Of a DNA stretch of 64,000 nt, positions 7,920 to 15,492 are shown one piece after another; the first letter of the stretch is position 1; every line of letters begins with the position of its first letter. The notes beneath the pieces were generated by a model, which saw nothing but the letters and a program-made list of their open reading frames with translations, made no database searches and was not told where the DNA came from. Origin of the DNA: Methylobacterium dankookense (GTDB lineage: Bacteria > Pseudomonadota > Alphaproteobacteria > Rhizobiales > Beijerinckiaceae); NCBI RefSeq assembly GCF_902141855.1, contig NZ_CABFVH010000019.1, forward strand, positions 1 through 64,000. The letters are read 5' to 3'. Made by a program: the position numbers and the translations under genes.

Positions 7920-8810
7920 CTACGGGGCGGCGCGCTCGGCGAGGCCGAAGCGGGCCTCGATCGCGGCGGTGAGCCGGTCGACCATGGTCGCCACCGGCAC
8001 GTCCGAGGTGTCGACGGTGGCTTGACAGCGCGCGTAGAGCGGCTCGCGGCTGGCGAGCACGGCGCGCAGGTCCTGCAGCGCCGCGGCATTGTCGCCGGCG
8101 GCAGCGAGGGTGGCCTGGCCCTGGTCGCGCACGCGCTGCATGTGCTCCTCCGGCTTGGCCCGGAGCCAGACCGTGTAGAAGTTCTGCAGCAAGAGGTCGT
8201 AGGTCAGCGGCTCGGCGACGATGCCGCCGCTGGTCGCCAGGATCATCGGGCCGGGATGCTCGGTGAGGCGGCGGAGCGCCGCCTGTTCCAGGCGGCGATA
8301 GCCCTCCTGTCCGTAGATCGCGAAGATCTCGCGCACCGAGAGGGCGCTCTCGCGCTCGATCTCGCCGTTGAGCTCCACGAAGGTCCAGCCGATGCGCTCG
8401 GCGGTGAGCCGCCCGAGGGTCGACTTGCCGGCGCCGCGCAGGCCCACCAGGGCGACGCGTTGGCGCACGGCTCCGTCCGAGGCGCCGCTGCCGGAGAGCG
8501 CGATCTTGGCCGCGGCGACCTGGGCCTGCGAGGCCTGGGCCAGCAGGTCGCGCACCACCGGCCAGTCCGGCACTGCCTCGGTCCCGGTGATGAGGTCGTC
8601 GAGGCGCACGCCCATGGCGTTGGCCACGCGCCGGAGCAGGATGATCGAGACGTTGCCCTGCCCGCCCTCGAGCTGCGCGATGTAGCGCTCCGACAGGCCG
8701 GAGGTGTGCGACAGGGTCTTGCGCGAGAGCCCGCGGACCGTGCGCGCCTGGCGGACCCGGCGGCCGAGATCCGTCAAGAAGAGTGATTCCTGTTCCTCAA
8801 CGCCGCTCAT
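7920..8810 (-). CDS. XRE-type regulator fused to a shikimate-kinase-like domain (BzdR/BoxR type)
   Basis: A 296-aa fusion. Residues about 15-75 are a Cro/C1-type helix-turn-helix (LGRRVRQARTVRGLSRKTL, then SERYIAQLEGGQGNVS). Residues about 118-290 resemble shikimate kinase, with an intact P-loop GLRGAGKST at 123-131. This is the architecture of BzdR and BoxR, repressors of benzoate pathways whose kinase-like half binds benzoyl-CoA. Start ATG 8810 follows AGGAAGG. No benzoate genes lie within the window, so the ligand and targets are unknown. The intact P-loop leaves residual nucleotide binding possible. It is a single gene, transcribed on the same strand as cysE but spaced from it. Confidence 0.85.
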   Translation of the reverse strand: MSGVEEQESLFLTDLGRRVRQARTVRGLSRKTLSHTSGLSERYIAQLEGGQGNVSIILLRRVANAMGVRLDDLITGTEAVPDWPVVRDLLAQASQAQVAAAKIALSGSGASDGAVRQRVALVGLRGAGKSTLGRLTAERIGWTFVELNGEIERESALSVREIFAIYGQEGYRRLEQAALRRLTEHPGPMILATSGGIVAEPLTYDLLLQNFYTVWLRAKPEEHMQRVRDQGQATLAAAGDNAAALQDLRAVLASREPLYARCQATVDTSDVPVATMVDRLTAAIEARFGLAERAAP

Positions 8811-9051
8811 GGCGCCGTCCGCCTTCCTCAAGAATGGTGCCGTGATTGCCCTGGACCGAGGCCGGTGCCGAAGGACCCGCCCGATCCGCAGCCTCCGTCC
8901 CGGTCAGCTGGCGGCGGCGCGCCTTCCGGTCCGGCCGTCGCCACACGGCTTTGCTGCAGCGCAGCGATCTCGGCCGACTATGTGTTGCCCCGGGCCGGGA
9001 GGGTCAAGCACCCTCGGCCGGAACGGCGCGAATAACTTCGTCTCTCTCGCC

Positions 9052-9945
9052 TCAGGGCTGGGCCTGCGGCGGCAGCGCGGCGGCCTCCTGTACGGGAGCC
9101 GGCGCCTTGCGGGCCGCGACCGCCGGTCGCAGCACCGCGGCGAGCATCTGGACGGAGGGCCGGCGCGGGGGCAGCGGAACCTCGACGGTCTCGGCCAGGG
9201 CCTGATCCTGCGGGCCCGCCGCCGGGGCGGCCGGTGCGGGAGCGGCGTGCGCGGCGGCCTGTTGCTGCGGCTCGGCGACGGCAGGCTCGGCCAGGGCGGC
9301 GACCTGGACGGCGGCGGCGAGGGCGGCCGGGCGGCGCGGCGGCAGCGGCACCTCGACCGTCTCGGTCGGGGCCGGCGCGGCGGCGGCGGCAGCCTGGAGC
9401 GGCGGGGGGAGGGGCGGGGGGGAGGGGAGCGCGGGGCCCGCGGCGGCGAGGCTCGGGTCGGCGGCGGCCGGCGTGCCGGTGAACAGGCTCGCCATGGCGC
9501 TCGCCGAGGCGGCGACCGGGGCCACGACGGCGGCGACCTCGGTGGCGACGCCCTGGCGCTTGGCCGCGTAGTAGTAGCCGCGATTGTAGTAGGTGTAGGC
9601 CTGGGTCAGGTTGCCCCGGGCGGTCTTGTAGGCGCCGGCGAGATAGGCGACGCCGTAGCGCAGATTGGTCTCGGGATCGTAGAGGCCGGCGGCGTCGCCC
9701 GTATAGCCGAGGCCCTTGGCGGTCGCGTGCTTGATCTGCATCAGGCCGAGCGCGCTGCCGCCCTTGGCGCGCGGATTGTAGTTGCTCTCCCGCTTCACCA
9801 CCGCGTGGATGAAGCTCGCGGGTACGCCGTTCGCCTTGGCCTGCTGCTCGATCAGCGCGTCGATGTTGTCGCGCGCGCCCGGCTGCTGGGCGAGGGCCGC
9901 GGCCGGCGCGGCCGCGAGGGCGGCGGCGAGGATGAGGCGTTGCAT
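9052..9945 (-). CDS. Lytic transglycosylase with proline-rich tail
   Basis: A 297-aa exported protein. Residues 1-19 are the signal peptide. Residues about 25-130 are a Slt-type goose-lysozyme-like domain, with catalytic Glu53 in VVKRESNYNP, GLMQI at 67-71 and the AYTYYNRGYY block at 116-125. This enzyme family cleaves peptidoglycan glycan strands to 1,6-anhydroMurNAc ends. The C-terminal half is low-complexity Ala/Pro with the 12-residue motif ETVEVPLPPRRP repeated exactly at 195-206 and 252-263, perhaps a wall-spanning or protein-binding spacer. It is a single gene. The stretch up to the regulator at 8810 holds nothing recognisable. Confidence 0.9.
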   Translation of the reverse strand: MQRLILAAALAAAPAAALAQQPGARDNIDALIEQQAKANGVPASFIHAVVKRESNYNPRAKGGSALGLMQIKHATAKGLGYTGDAAGLYDPETNLRYGVAYLAGAYKTARGNLTQAYTYYNRGYYYAAKRQGVATEVAAVVAPVAASASAMASLFTGTPAAADPSLAAAGPALPSPPPLPPPLQAAAAAAPAPTETVEVPLPPRRPAALAAAVQVAALAEPAVAEPQQQAAAHAAPAPAAPAAGPQDQALAETVEVPLPPRRPSVQMLAAVLRPAVAARKAPAPVQEAAALPPQAQP

Positions 9946-10099
9946 TCGAGACCCGGCTTGTTCTTTGCCGGATCTTGGTCGTGGCGAAATGAGGCCGGAA
10001 AGCGGCCCCCCCGCGTCCGCCTGTGGGCGGCCCGCTCACGGCCACGCTCTTGTGCCCCTGGCGCAACAGGCCGCGCGCGCCGCGTTTCAGCTGTGTTTC

Positions 10100-10912
10100 T
10101 TAAGCGAGAATCAGCTCTGCCACGGCCTGGGCGAAGCCATCCGCCTCGTTCGAGGCTGTCACCGCGCCAGCGGCGGCCTTCACCGGCGCCTCTGCATTGC
10201 CCATCGCCACCGAGAGCCCGCTGCGGGCGAACATCGCCCGGTCGTTGCCGGCATCGCCGAAGGTGGCGATGCGCGATTCGGGAATGCCGAGATGGGCGGC
10301 CATCCAGGCGACGAAGCCGCCCTTGTCGCGGCCGGGCGGGGTCACGTCGAGATAGTAGGGCTGCGAGCGGTGGACATGGGCCGCCTGCCCGAGGGCGGCG
10401 GCGAGCTCCGGCTCCTCGTCCGCGAGGCGGGCGTGGTCGCGGCCGACGCCCACGAGCTTCGAGGCCGCGCCGAGGAGCGCGTCGAGATCCCCGCTCACCC
10501 GCGGCTCGGCCTGCAGGGTGCGCCGCTCCAGGTCGGTATAGGGCGCGTCCGGGTCGCGCAGCCACCACGCCCCTTGCGCGAACACCCAGAGGTCGAGCCC
10601 GGCCGCGCGGATGCGGCGGGCCGCCGCGCGGGCGGCCTCTTCCGGGAGCAGTTCCGCGTCGATGACCGAGAGGTCGGGGGCGACTACGCTCGCCCCGTTG
10701 AAGGCACCCATCGGCAGGCGGAGACCGAGCGGCTCGACGAGCGCCGACAGCCCGATCGGCGGCCGCGAGGAGGCCACGGTGAAGCCGATCCCCGCCGCCC
10801 CGAGCCGCCGCACTGCCGCGACGGTGGCCGGGGTCAGGCGCTTGTCGCCGGTGACGAGGGTGCCGTCGACGTCCGAGATCACGAGGTCGACCGTGCGGGA
10901 ATCGGCGCTCAT
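10100..10912 (-). CDS. HAD-superfamily Cof-type phosphatase
   Basis: A 270-aa haloacid-dehalogenase family hydrolase of the Cof/C2-cap type. Motif I is DVDGTL near residues 14-19, with the nucleophile and general-acid Asp pair. Motif II is ASSRP. The late motif is GDAGNDRAMF, with the Mg-binding Asp residues and the preceding lysine supplied by DKGG. Such enzymes dephosphorylate small sugar phosphates or cofactors; the substrate cannot be read from sequence. Its ATG overlaps the stop of the upstream gluconokinase gene by four bases (ATGA), so the two are translationally coupled, which suggests a sugar-phosphate context. Confidence 0.87.
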   Translation of the reverse strand: MSADSRTVDLVISDVDGTLVTGDKRLTPATVAAVRRLGAAGIGFTVASSRPPIGLSALVEPLGLRLPMGAFNGASVVAPDLSVIDAELLPEEAARAAARRIRAAGLDLWVFAQGAWWLRDPDAPYTDLERRTLQAEPRVSGDLDALLGAASKLVGVGRDHARLADEEPELAAALGQAAHVHRSQPYYLDVTPPGRDKGGFVAWMAAHLGIPESRIATFGDAGNDRAMFARSGLSVAMGNAEAPVKAAAGAVTASNEADGFAQAVAELILA

Positions 10913-11448
10913 GCCGGGCCTCCCGGGCGCACGGCCGCGACCACCCGCGCGGCGATCCGCTCCGGCGGCTCGGCGATGCCGACGACGATCGGGTTCTCGT
11001 CCGGCCCCGGCGGCTCCAGGGCGGCGAACTGGCTGTCGAGGAGGGCTGGCGGCATGAAATGGCCCGCCCGCTGGGCGAGCCGCGCGGCGATCAGCTCGCG
11101 GCTCCCCTCCAGATAGACGATCCGCACCGCCGGGTGGCCGCCGGTGAGCGTGTCGCGGTAGCGCCGCCGCAGCCCCGAGCAGACCATGACCGCCGGGTCC
11201 GCCGCCGCCACCCGCGCGGCGATCCAGGCGGCGATCCGGGCGAGCCAGGGCGCGCGGTCGGCGTCGTCGAGGGGGAGGCCGGCCTGCATCTTGGCGACGT
11301 GCTCCGCGCTGTGGAAGTCGTCGCCGTCGGCGAAGCTCCAGCCGAGGCGCCCGGCGACCAGAGCGGCGACCGTGCTCTTGCCGCAGCCCGAGACGCCCAT
11401 CACCACGAGGACCAGCGGCGGCACGGAAGCGGTGGGATCTGGCGGCAC
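10909..11448 (-). CDS. Gluconokinase (GntK type)
   Basis: A 179-aa P-loop kinase predicted to phosphorylate D-gluconate to 6-phosphogluconate. The P-loop is VMGVSGCGKST. The downstream signatures fit gluconokinase: FADGDDFHSAEHVAKM, GLPLDDADRAPWLARI, CSGLRRRYRD, RAGHFMPPALLDSQFAALE. The start is GTG 11448, because GGAGGAGAC lies directly before it; further in-frame codons upstream lack any ribosome-binding site. It is coupled by a four-base overlap to the HAD phosphatase. No gluconate transporter or Entner-Doudoroff gene is adjacent. Confidence 0.88.
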   Translation of the reverse strand: MPPDPTASVPPLVLVVMGVSGCGKSTVAALVAGRLGWSFADGDDFHSAEHVAKMQAGLPLDDADRAPWLARIAAWIAARVAAADPAVMVCSGLRRRYRDTLTGGHPAVRIVYLEGSRELIAARLAQRAGHFMPPALLDSQFAALEPPGPDENPIVVGIAEPPERIAARVVAAVRPGGPA

Positions 11449-11510
11449 GGCGTCTCCTCCGGTCGCCATCATTCCTAGGGCGGCGGCGCGGCCGGGCCAG
11501 CCGTGCCGTC

Positions 11511-12092
11511 CTACAGCGCGAGCGCCGCGTCCACCTCCGGGCCGCGCCCGTGCTCGCGCAGCATCGCGGCGATGTGCGGGCGCGCCTCGAGCTGGCGGGC
11601 GTGGAGCCGCCGCACCGCCGGCGTCAGCGGGTCCGTCCGGCCGAGCAGCGCGTCGGCGAAGCCGGTCATGCGGGTGTTCGGCCAGGCGGGCTCGCGGAGC
11701 GCGTGCAGGCGGGCGACGAGGGCCTCGGCCGACACCCCGGGATCGGCCGCCGCGAACAGGATCAGCAGCGCCGCCGTCGAGCGCGACAGGCCGTAATGGC
11801 AGTGGACGAGGAGATGGGCCGCACCGTCGAGGTCGCGCCCGAAGGCGAGGATGCGGTCGATGTCGGCGGGCTCCGGCGGCACCAGGCCGGGTCCCGCCTC
11901 CAGGCAATCGTGGAAATGCAGCGTGGTGCGGTGATGCGCGTCGTAGGCCGAAAAGGCCGCGGGCTCCGGCGTGCCGGGATCGAGCAGCGAGAGGACGTGG
12001 CTGACGCCGCGCGTGCCGTGGCCGGCGAGCTCCTCCAGGCCGCAGACGGTGTGGAGGGTGACGGCGGGCGTCTCGGTCGGGGTCAGGGTCAT
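11511..12092 (-). CDS. Protein tyrosine/dual-specificity phosphatase-like protein
   Basis: A 193-aa cytoplasmic protein with the CX5R phosphatase signature HCHYGLSRST (nucleophile Cys98, Arg104). A possible general acid lies in the HFHDCLEAG segment at about 59-67. This is the compact dual-specificity or cyanobacterial-type PTP fold, known from predicted phosphatases in proteobacteria. It lies 62 bases upstream of gluconokinase on the same strand and may be the first gene of that three-gene group. Substrates could be phosphoproteins, but also phosphoinositides or nucleotides. Start ATG 12092 gives a compact N-terminus; the ribosome-binding site is weak. Confidence 0.75.
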   Translation of the reverse strand: MTLTPTETPAVTLHTVCGLEELAGHGTRGVSHVLSLLDPGTPEPAAFSAYDAHHRTTLHFHDCLEAGPGLVPPEPADIDRILAFGRDLDGAAHLLVHCHYGLSRSTAALLILFAAADPGVSAEALVARLHALREPAWPNTRMTGFADALLGRTDPLTPAVRRLHARQLEARPHIAAMLREHGRGPEVDAALAL

Positions 12093-12251
12093 GGCCCGGC
12101 AGGGGCTAGCACGAAAGCCCCCCGGGTTTCGAGACCGGGGCCGGACGTGATAGGGCCGCCCCGTTCGCGGGAATCGTGAGGGCCCGGGATCGCTTCGCCG
12201 CCCGTCCCCGTTGCCTGCGGGCCGACCAACCCGGTCCCGGAACGAGGTGGC

Positions 12252-13343
12252 ATGACGACCCTGCAGAGACGCGCCCTTCTCGCGGCCGGAATCGGTGCCG
12301 CGGGCACCTTGAGCACCCCGGCGATCGCGCAAGGGGCGCCGGAGCTGCGCTGGCGCCTGTCCTCGGCCTACGCCAAGACCCTCGACATCCTGTTCGGCGG
12401 CACGGAGACTCTCGCGCGCCTCGTCGCCGAGGGGACCGACGGGCGCTTCCAGATCCAGCCGCTCGGGCCCGGCGAGCCGGTCCAGCCGGAGGGGCTGATC
12501 GACGCGGTCGCCACCGGCGCGGTCGAGATGGGCCACGGCCCCGCCTCCCTCGGCACCGCCAAGGACCCCGCCTTCGCGCTCGCCACCGCCATGCCCTTCG
12601 GCCTCAACGCGCGCGGGCAGAACGCGTGGTGGAACGCGGGCGGCGCGGCCGACCTCTTCGGCGAGGTCTTCGCCAAGCACGGCCTCGTGGCGCTGCCCGC
12701 GGGCAATACGGGCGCGCAGATGGGGGGGTGGTTTCGCAAGGAGATCAAGACGGTCGCCGACCTGCAGGGCCTGAAGATGCGCATCGGCGGCCTGGGCGGG
12801 CAGGTGCTCGCCAAGTTCGGGGTCGTCCCGCAGGCGCTCTCGGGCCCCGAGATCTATCCGGCCCTGGAGGGCAAGCGCCTCGACGCCGCCGAGTGGATCG
12901 GCCCCTATGACGACGAGCGCCTCGGCCTGCAGAAGGTCGCGCCGGTCTACCACTATCCCGGCTTCTGGGAGGGGGGCGCCATGCTCCACCTCTGGATCAA
13001 CGCCGAGAAGTGGAAGGCCCTGCCCAAGGCCTACCGCGCGGTGCTCACGGGCGCGGCGGCCCAGGTCGGCGCCGAGATCCAGGCGCGCTACGACGCGCGC
13101 AACCCGCAGGCGCTGCGCCGCCTCGTGGCCGGCGGCGCGCAGCTGCGCCCCTTCCCGCAGGACGTGATGGAGACGGCGCTCAAGCACGCCAACGACGTCT
13201 ATGCCGAGATCTCCGGCAAGAGCCCGGATTTCCGCCGCATCTACGAGGCGGTGAAGACCTTCCGCAACGAGGAATATCTCTGGTTCCAGGTGGCGGAATA
13301 CACCTACGACAACTTCATGATCCGGGCCCGCGCGCGCGGATAG
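12252..13343 (+). CDS. TRAP transporter solute-binding protein (DctP type), orphan
   Basis: A 363-aa periplasmic receptor. It has an export signal containing a twin arginine (QRRALLAAGIGAAG, residues 5-18) and cleavage near TPAIAQ. The mature part shows the DctP fold: an early segment RWRLSSAYAKTLDIL, the signature ADLQGLKMRIGGLGG with the ligand-binding Arg, and EYLWFQVAEYTYDNF near the end. Receptors of the TakP/YiaO kind bind 2-oxo acids or related carboxylates. No membrane components (DctQ/DctM) are adjacent, so it is either an orphan or works with a permease encoded elsewhere. GAGG precedes the ATG by six bases. Confidence 0.87.
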   Translation: MTTLQRRALLAAGIGAAGTLSTPAIAQGAPELRWRLSSAYAKTLDILFGGTETLARLVAEGTDGRFQIQPLGPGEPVQPEGLIDAVATGAVEMGHGPASLGTAKDPAFALATAMPFGLNARGQNAWWNAGGAADLFGEVFAKHGLVALPAGNTGAQMGGWFRKEIKTVADLQGLKMRIGGLGGQVLAKFGVVPQALSGPEIYPALEGKRLDAAEWIGPYDDERLGLQKVAPVYHYPGFWEGGAMLHLWINAEKWKALPKAYRAVLTGAAAQVGAEIQARYDARNPQALRRLVAGGAQLRPFPQDVMETALKHANDVYAEISGKSPDFRRIYEAVKTFRNEEYLWFQVAEYTYDNFMIRARARG

Positions 13344-13362
13344 AGCCGGGAATGCGGCCAAG

Positions 13363-13458
13363 AAAAAAGGCCACTCCCGAAGGAGCGGCCCGAAGTCTAG
13401 GGAGGAAACGCCCAAAGAGGGCAGCGGGAACGCGACGCCATCGCGGTCCCGCGATGCA
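13363..13458 (-). ncRNA. Candidate small RNA with intrinsic terminator and exposed CCUCCC motif
   Basis: On the minus strand I see a complete small transcription unit without an open frame. A possible promoter is TGCAAG (plus 13483-13488, read as CTTGCA) and AATCTG (13460-13465, read as CAGATT), 17 bases apart. It is followed by a perfect 7-bp stem (13439-13456, loop GGAC), a second hairpin GCCC-N5-GGGC (13410-13422), a single-stranded stretch containing CCTCCC (13400-13405), then a 9-bp stem with UUCG loop and one G-U pair (13369-13390) followed by six Ts. The length would be about 90-95 nt. The exposed CCUCCC recalls anti-Shine-Dalgarno alphaproteobacterial sRNAs, but family membership is not shown. 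Confidence 0.55.
13369..13390 (-). terminator. Intrinsic terminator of the candidate minus-strand sRNA
   Basis: Read on the minus strand: GGCCGCTCC, loop TTCG, GGAGTGGCC, then six Ts (plus 13363-13368). All nine pairs form in RNA if one G-U is allowed. On the plus strand the corresponding pair is an A-C mismatch and there is no T-tract, so it is a minus-strand terminator, not the terminator of the TRAP receptor gene. Confidence 0.8.
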
Positions 13459-13808
13459 CAATCTGAACCTCGCTCGCGGAAATGCAAGGGCATCGGGGCA
13501 GCAGGCCTGTCGCTTCGAGTGCGTTTCGACACATCGGTATGAAGCTGTCTCCAAAATGTCGCAGCCCGGCGGGCCCGGTCCCGGAGGAAGACGACCCAGG
13601 ATGAACGGGGCGGGTGCCCAGTCACCGATCCGTGAGGTCAATCTTCGCCGATCCGTACGGCCAAGCTTCCTCCTGCGGTGACTTGCCCGGGTGGCCCGCA
13701 CCGCCTGCGAAAGCGCGCGGCGGCGCGGATTCATCAGGACGCGCATCCCATTCGGCGGCCCGCGCTCTAGCTTCCCGCCGGGCGGACCTGCCGCCCGAGG
13801 GGGGAGCG

Positions 13809-15218
13809 ATGGCGATCCAGGGCGGGCGCATCCGGGTGCTGCGGGAGGCGGAGCCGCGGCCCGGGGCCGCCTACGTGCTCTACCTGATGCAGCAGGCGAA
13901 CCGTGCTCATCACAACCCGGCGCTCGAAGTGGCGATCGAGGAGGCCAACCTCCTCGGCCTGCCGGTGGTCGCCTGTTTCGGCCTCCTCGATGGCGCGAAC
14001 GGCTTCCCCGAGGCGAATGCCCGGCACTACGCCTTCCTGCTCCAGGGCCTCGCCGACGCGGCCGCGGGCCTCGCCAAGCGGGGCGTCGGCTTCGTGATGC
14101 GCAAGGCCTCCCCCGCCGAGGTCGCGGTCGATCTCGCCCGTGATGCCGCTCTCCTCGTCCTCGACCGCGGCTACCTCGCCATCCAGAAACGTTGGTACGG
14201 GGAGATCGCGCGGGGCGTCGACACCCGCATCCTCCAGGTCGAGGGCGACGTGGTGGTGCCGGTGGAGACGGCCTCCGCCAAGCACGAATACGCCGCCCGC
14301 ACCCTGCGCCCGAAGCTGCACCGGCTCTGGGACGAATATCTCGAACCGCTCTCGGCCCGTCGCGTGAAGCACCGCGCCGACGGGCTCGGGCTGGCGAGCG
14401 CGGTCGACATCTCGGACCCGGAGGCGGTGCTCGCCGGCATGAAGCTCGACCGCTCTGTGGCCCCGGTGACGCGCTTCCGCGGCGGCGAGGGCGCGGCGCG
14501 TGCCCGCCTCGAAGCCTTCCTCGCCGACGGGCTCGACGGCTATGGCGGCGACCGCAACCGCCCGGAGGCGGGCGCGGCCTCGCATCTGAGCCCCTACCTG
14601 CATTTCGGGCAGATCTCGCCGGTGGAGATCGCCCTCGCCGTGCGCGCGGCGAAGGCGGCCGCGGATGCCGATCGGGCCTCCTATCTCGAAGAGCTGATCG
14701 TGCGCCGCGAGCTCGCGATGAACCACGTCCACTACACGCAGCGCTACGATTCCTACGATCACGCCGTGCCCGAATGGGCCCGCAAGACGCTGGCCGCGCA
14801 TGCCGACGACCCCCGCCCCCACCGCTACAGCGAGGCCGATCTCGCCGCGGGGCGGACGCACGATCCCTACTGGAACGCCGCCCAGGCCGAGATGCGTGAG
14901 ACCGGCTACATGCACAACCACCTGCGCATGTACTGGGGCAAGAAGATCCTCGAATGGTCGCCCTCGCCGGAGGCCGGCTTCGCGCGGACGCTCCGGCTCA
15001 ACAACCGCTACTTCCTCGACGGGCGCGACGCGAACTCCTTCACCAACGTCGCCTGGGTGTACGGCCTGCACGACCGCCCCTGGGCGCGACGCAAGGTGTT
15101 CGGCACCGTGCGCTACCAGAGCGAGAACTCGCTGAGGAAATTCGACGCCAAGGCCTATGTGAAGGCGGTGGAGCGGCTCTGCGCGGCGGAGGGCCGGCCG
15201 CAGGAGCTTCCGGTCTGA
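13809..15218 (+). CDS. Class II CPD photolyase
   Basis: A 469-aa flavoprotein predicted to repair cyclobutane pyrimidine dimers with blue/UV-A light. It has an N-terminal Rossmann antenna domain (about 25-160) and a C-terminal FAD-binding helical domain. Class II markers are HLSPYLHFGQISPVE, EELIVRRELAMNHVHY, DPYWNAAQAEM, TGYMHNHLRMYWGKKILEW and LNNRYFLDGRDANSF. ATG 13809 follows GGGGGAG; the open frame upstream has no ribosome-binding site. It is a single gene preceded by the sRNA region. Together with the error-prone polymerase operon at 19165 it adds to the UV-damage functions here, though nothing shows co-regulation. Confidence 0.93.
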   Translation: MAIQGGRIRVLREAEPRPGAAYVLYLMQQANRAHHNPALEVAIEEANLLGLPVVACFGLLDGANGFPEANARHYAFLLQGLADAAAGLAKRGVGFVMRKASPAEVAVDLARDAALLVLDRGYLAIQKRWYGEIARGVDTRILQVEGDVVVPVETASAKHEYAARTLRPKLHRLWDEYLEPLSARRVKHRADGLGLASAVDISDPEAVLAGMKLDRSVAPVTRFRGGEGAARARLEAFLADGLDGYGGDRNRPEAGAASHLSPYLHFGQISPVEIALAVRAAKAAADADRASYLEELIVRRELAMNHVHYTQRYDSYDHAVPEWARKTLAAHADDPRPHRYSEADLAAGRTHDPYWNAAQAEMRETGYMHNHLRMYWGKKILEWSPSPEAGFARTLRLNNRYFLDGRDANSFTNVAWVYGLHDRPWARRKVFGTVRYQSENSLRKFDAKAYVKAVERLCAAEGRPQELPV

Positions 15219-15282
15219 TACGGAATCCGCTTGATCAGAGCGGGCTCCGTATCACCAAGCCCGCGCGGCGTCTGAGCGAAGC

Positions 15283-15319
15283 CCAAATCCGCCATCCCGA
15301 AGGGATCAACCGGATTTGG
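15283..15319. repeat. Inverted repeat, family D (CCAAATCCG...CGGATTTGG)
   Basis: Arms CCAAATCCG (15283-15291) and CGGATTTGG (15311-15319) enclose ATCCCGAAGGGAT. A related but degenerate copy lies at 51842-51879, before bioB. It belongs to the intergenic repeats of this genome. Confidence 0.7.
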
Positions 15320-15441
15320 TATGAGGCCAGCTCCGAGACCGGCTCCGAGGCTCGTTCGAGGCTGCTCCCCCATGGTCGCGGCTGACCGCACCGGTTGAGG
15401 CGCTCCCGCAGGGATCGGCGCACGGCTTGACGGCGTCTCTG

Positions 15442-15485
15442 CCTCAGCTATCAGATATAGCACAAGCTATATCTGATAGCTGAGG
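15442..15485 (+). promoter_or_regulatory. Perfect 20-bp-arm palindrome overlapping a ribosome-binding site
   Basis: Left arm 15442-15461 and right arm 15466-15485 are exact reverse complements, separated only by ACAA. The core is strikingly AT-rich for this genome (CTATCAGATATAG). The last bases of the right arm (TGAGG) are the start of the Shine-Dalgarno GAGGTGGG of the next gene, so folding in mRNA would bury the ribosome-binding site. It could equally be a double operator, because each arm itself contains CTAT-N5-ATAG. There is no T-tract, so a terminator is less likely. Confidence 0.8.
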
Positions 15486-15492
15486 TGGGATG

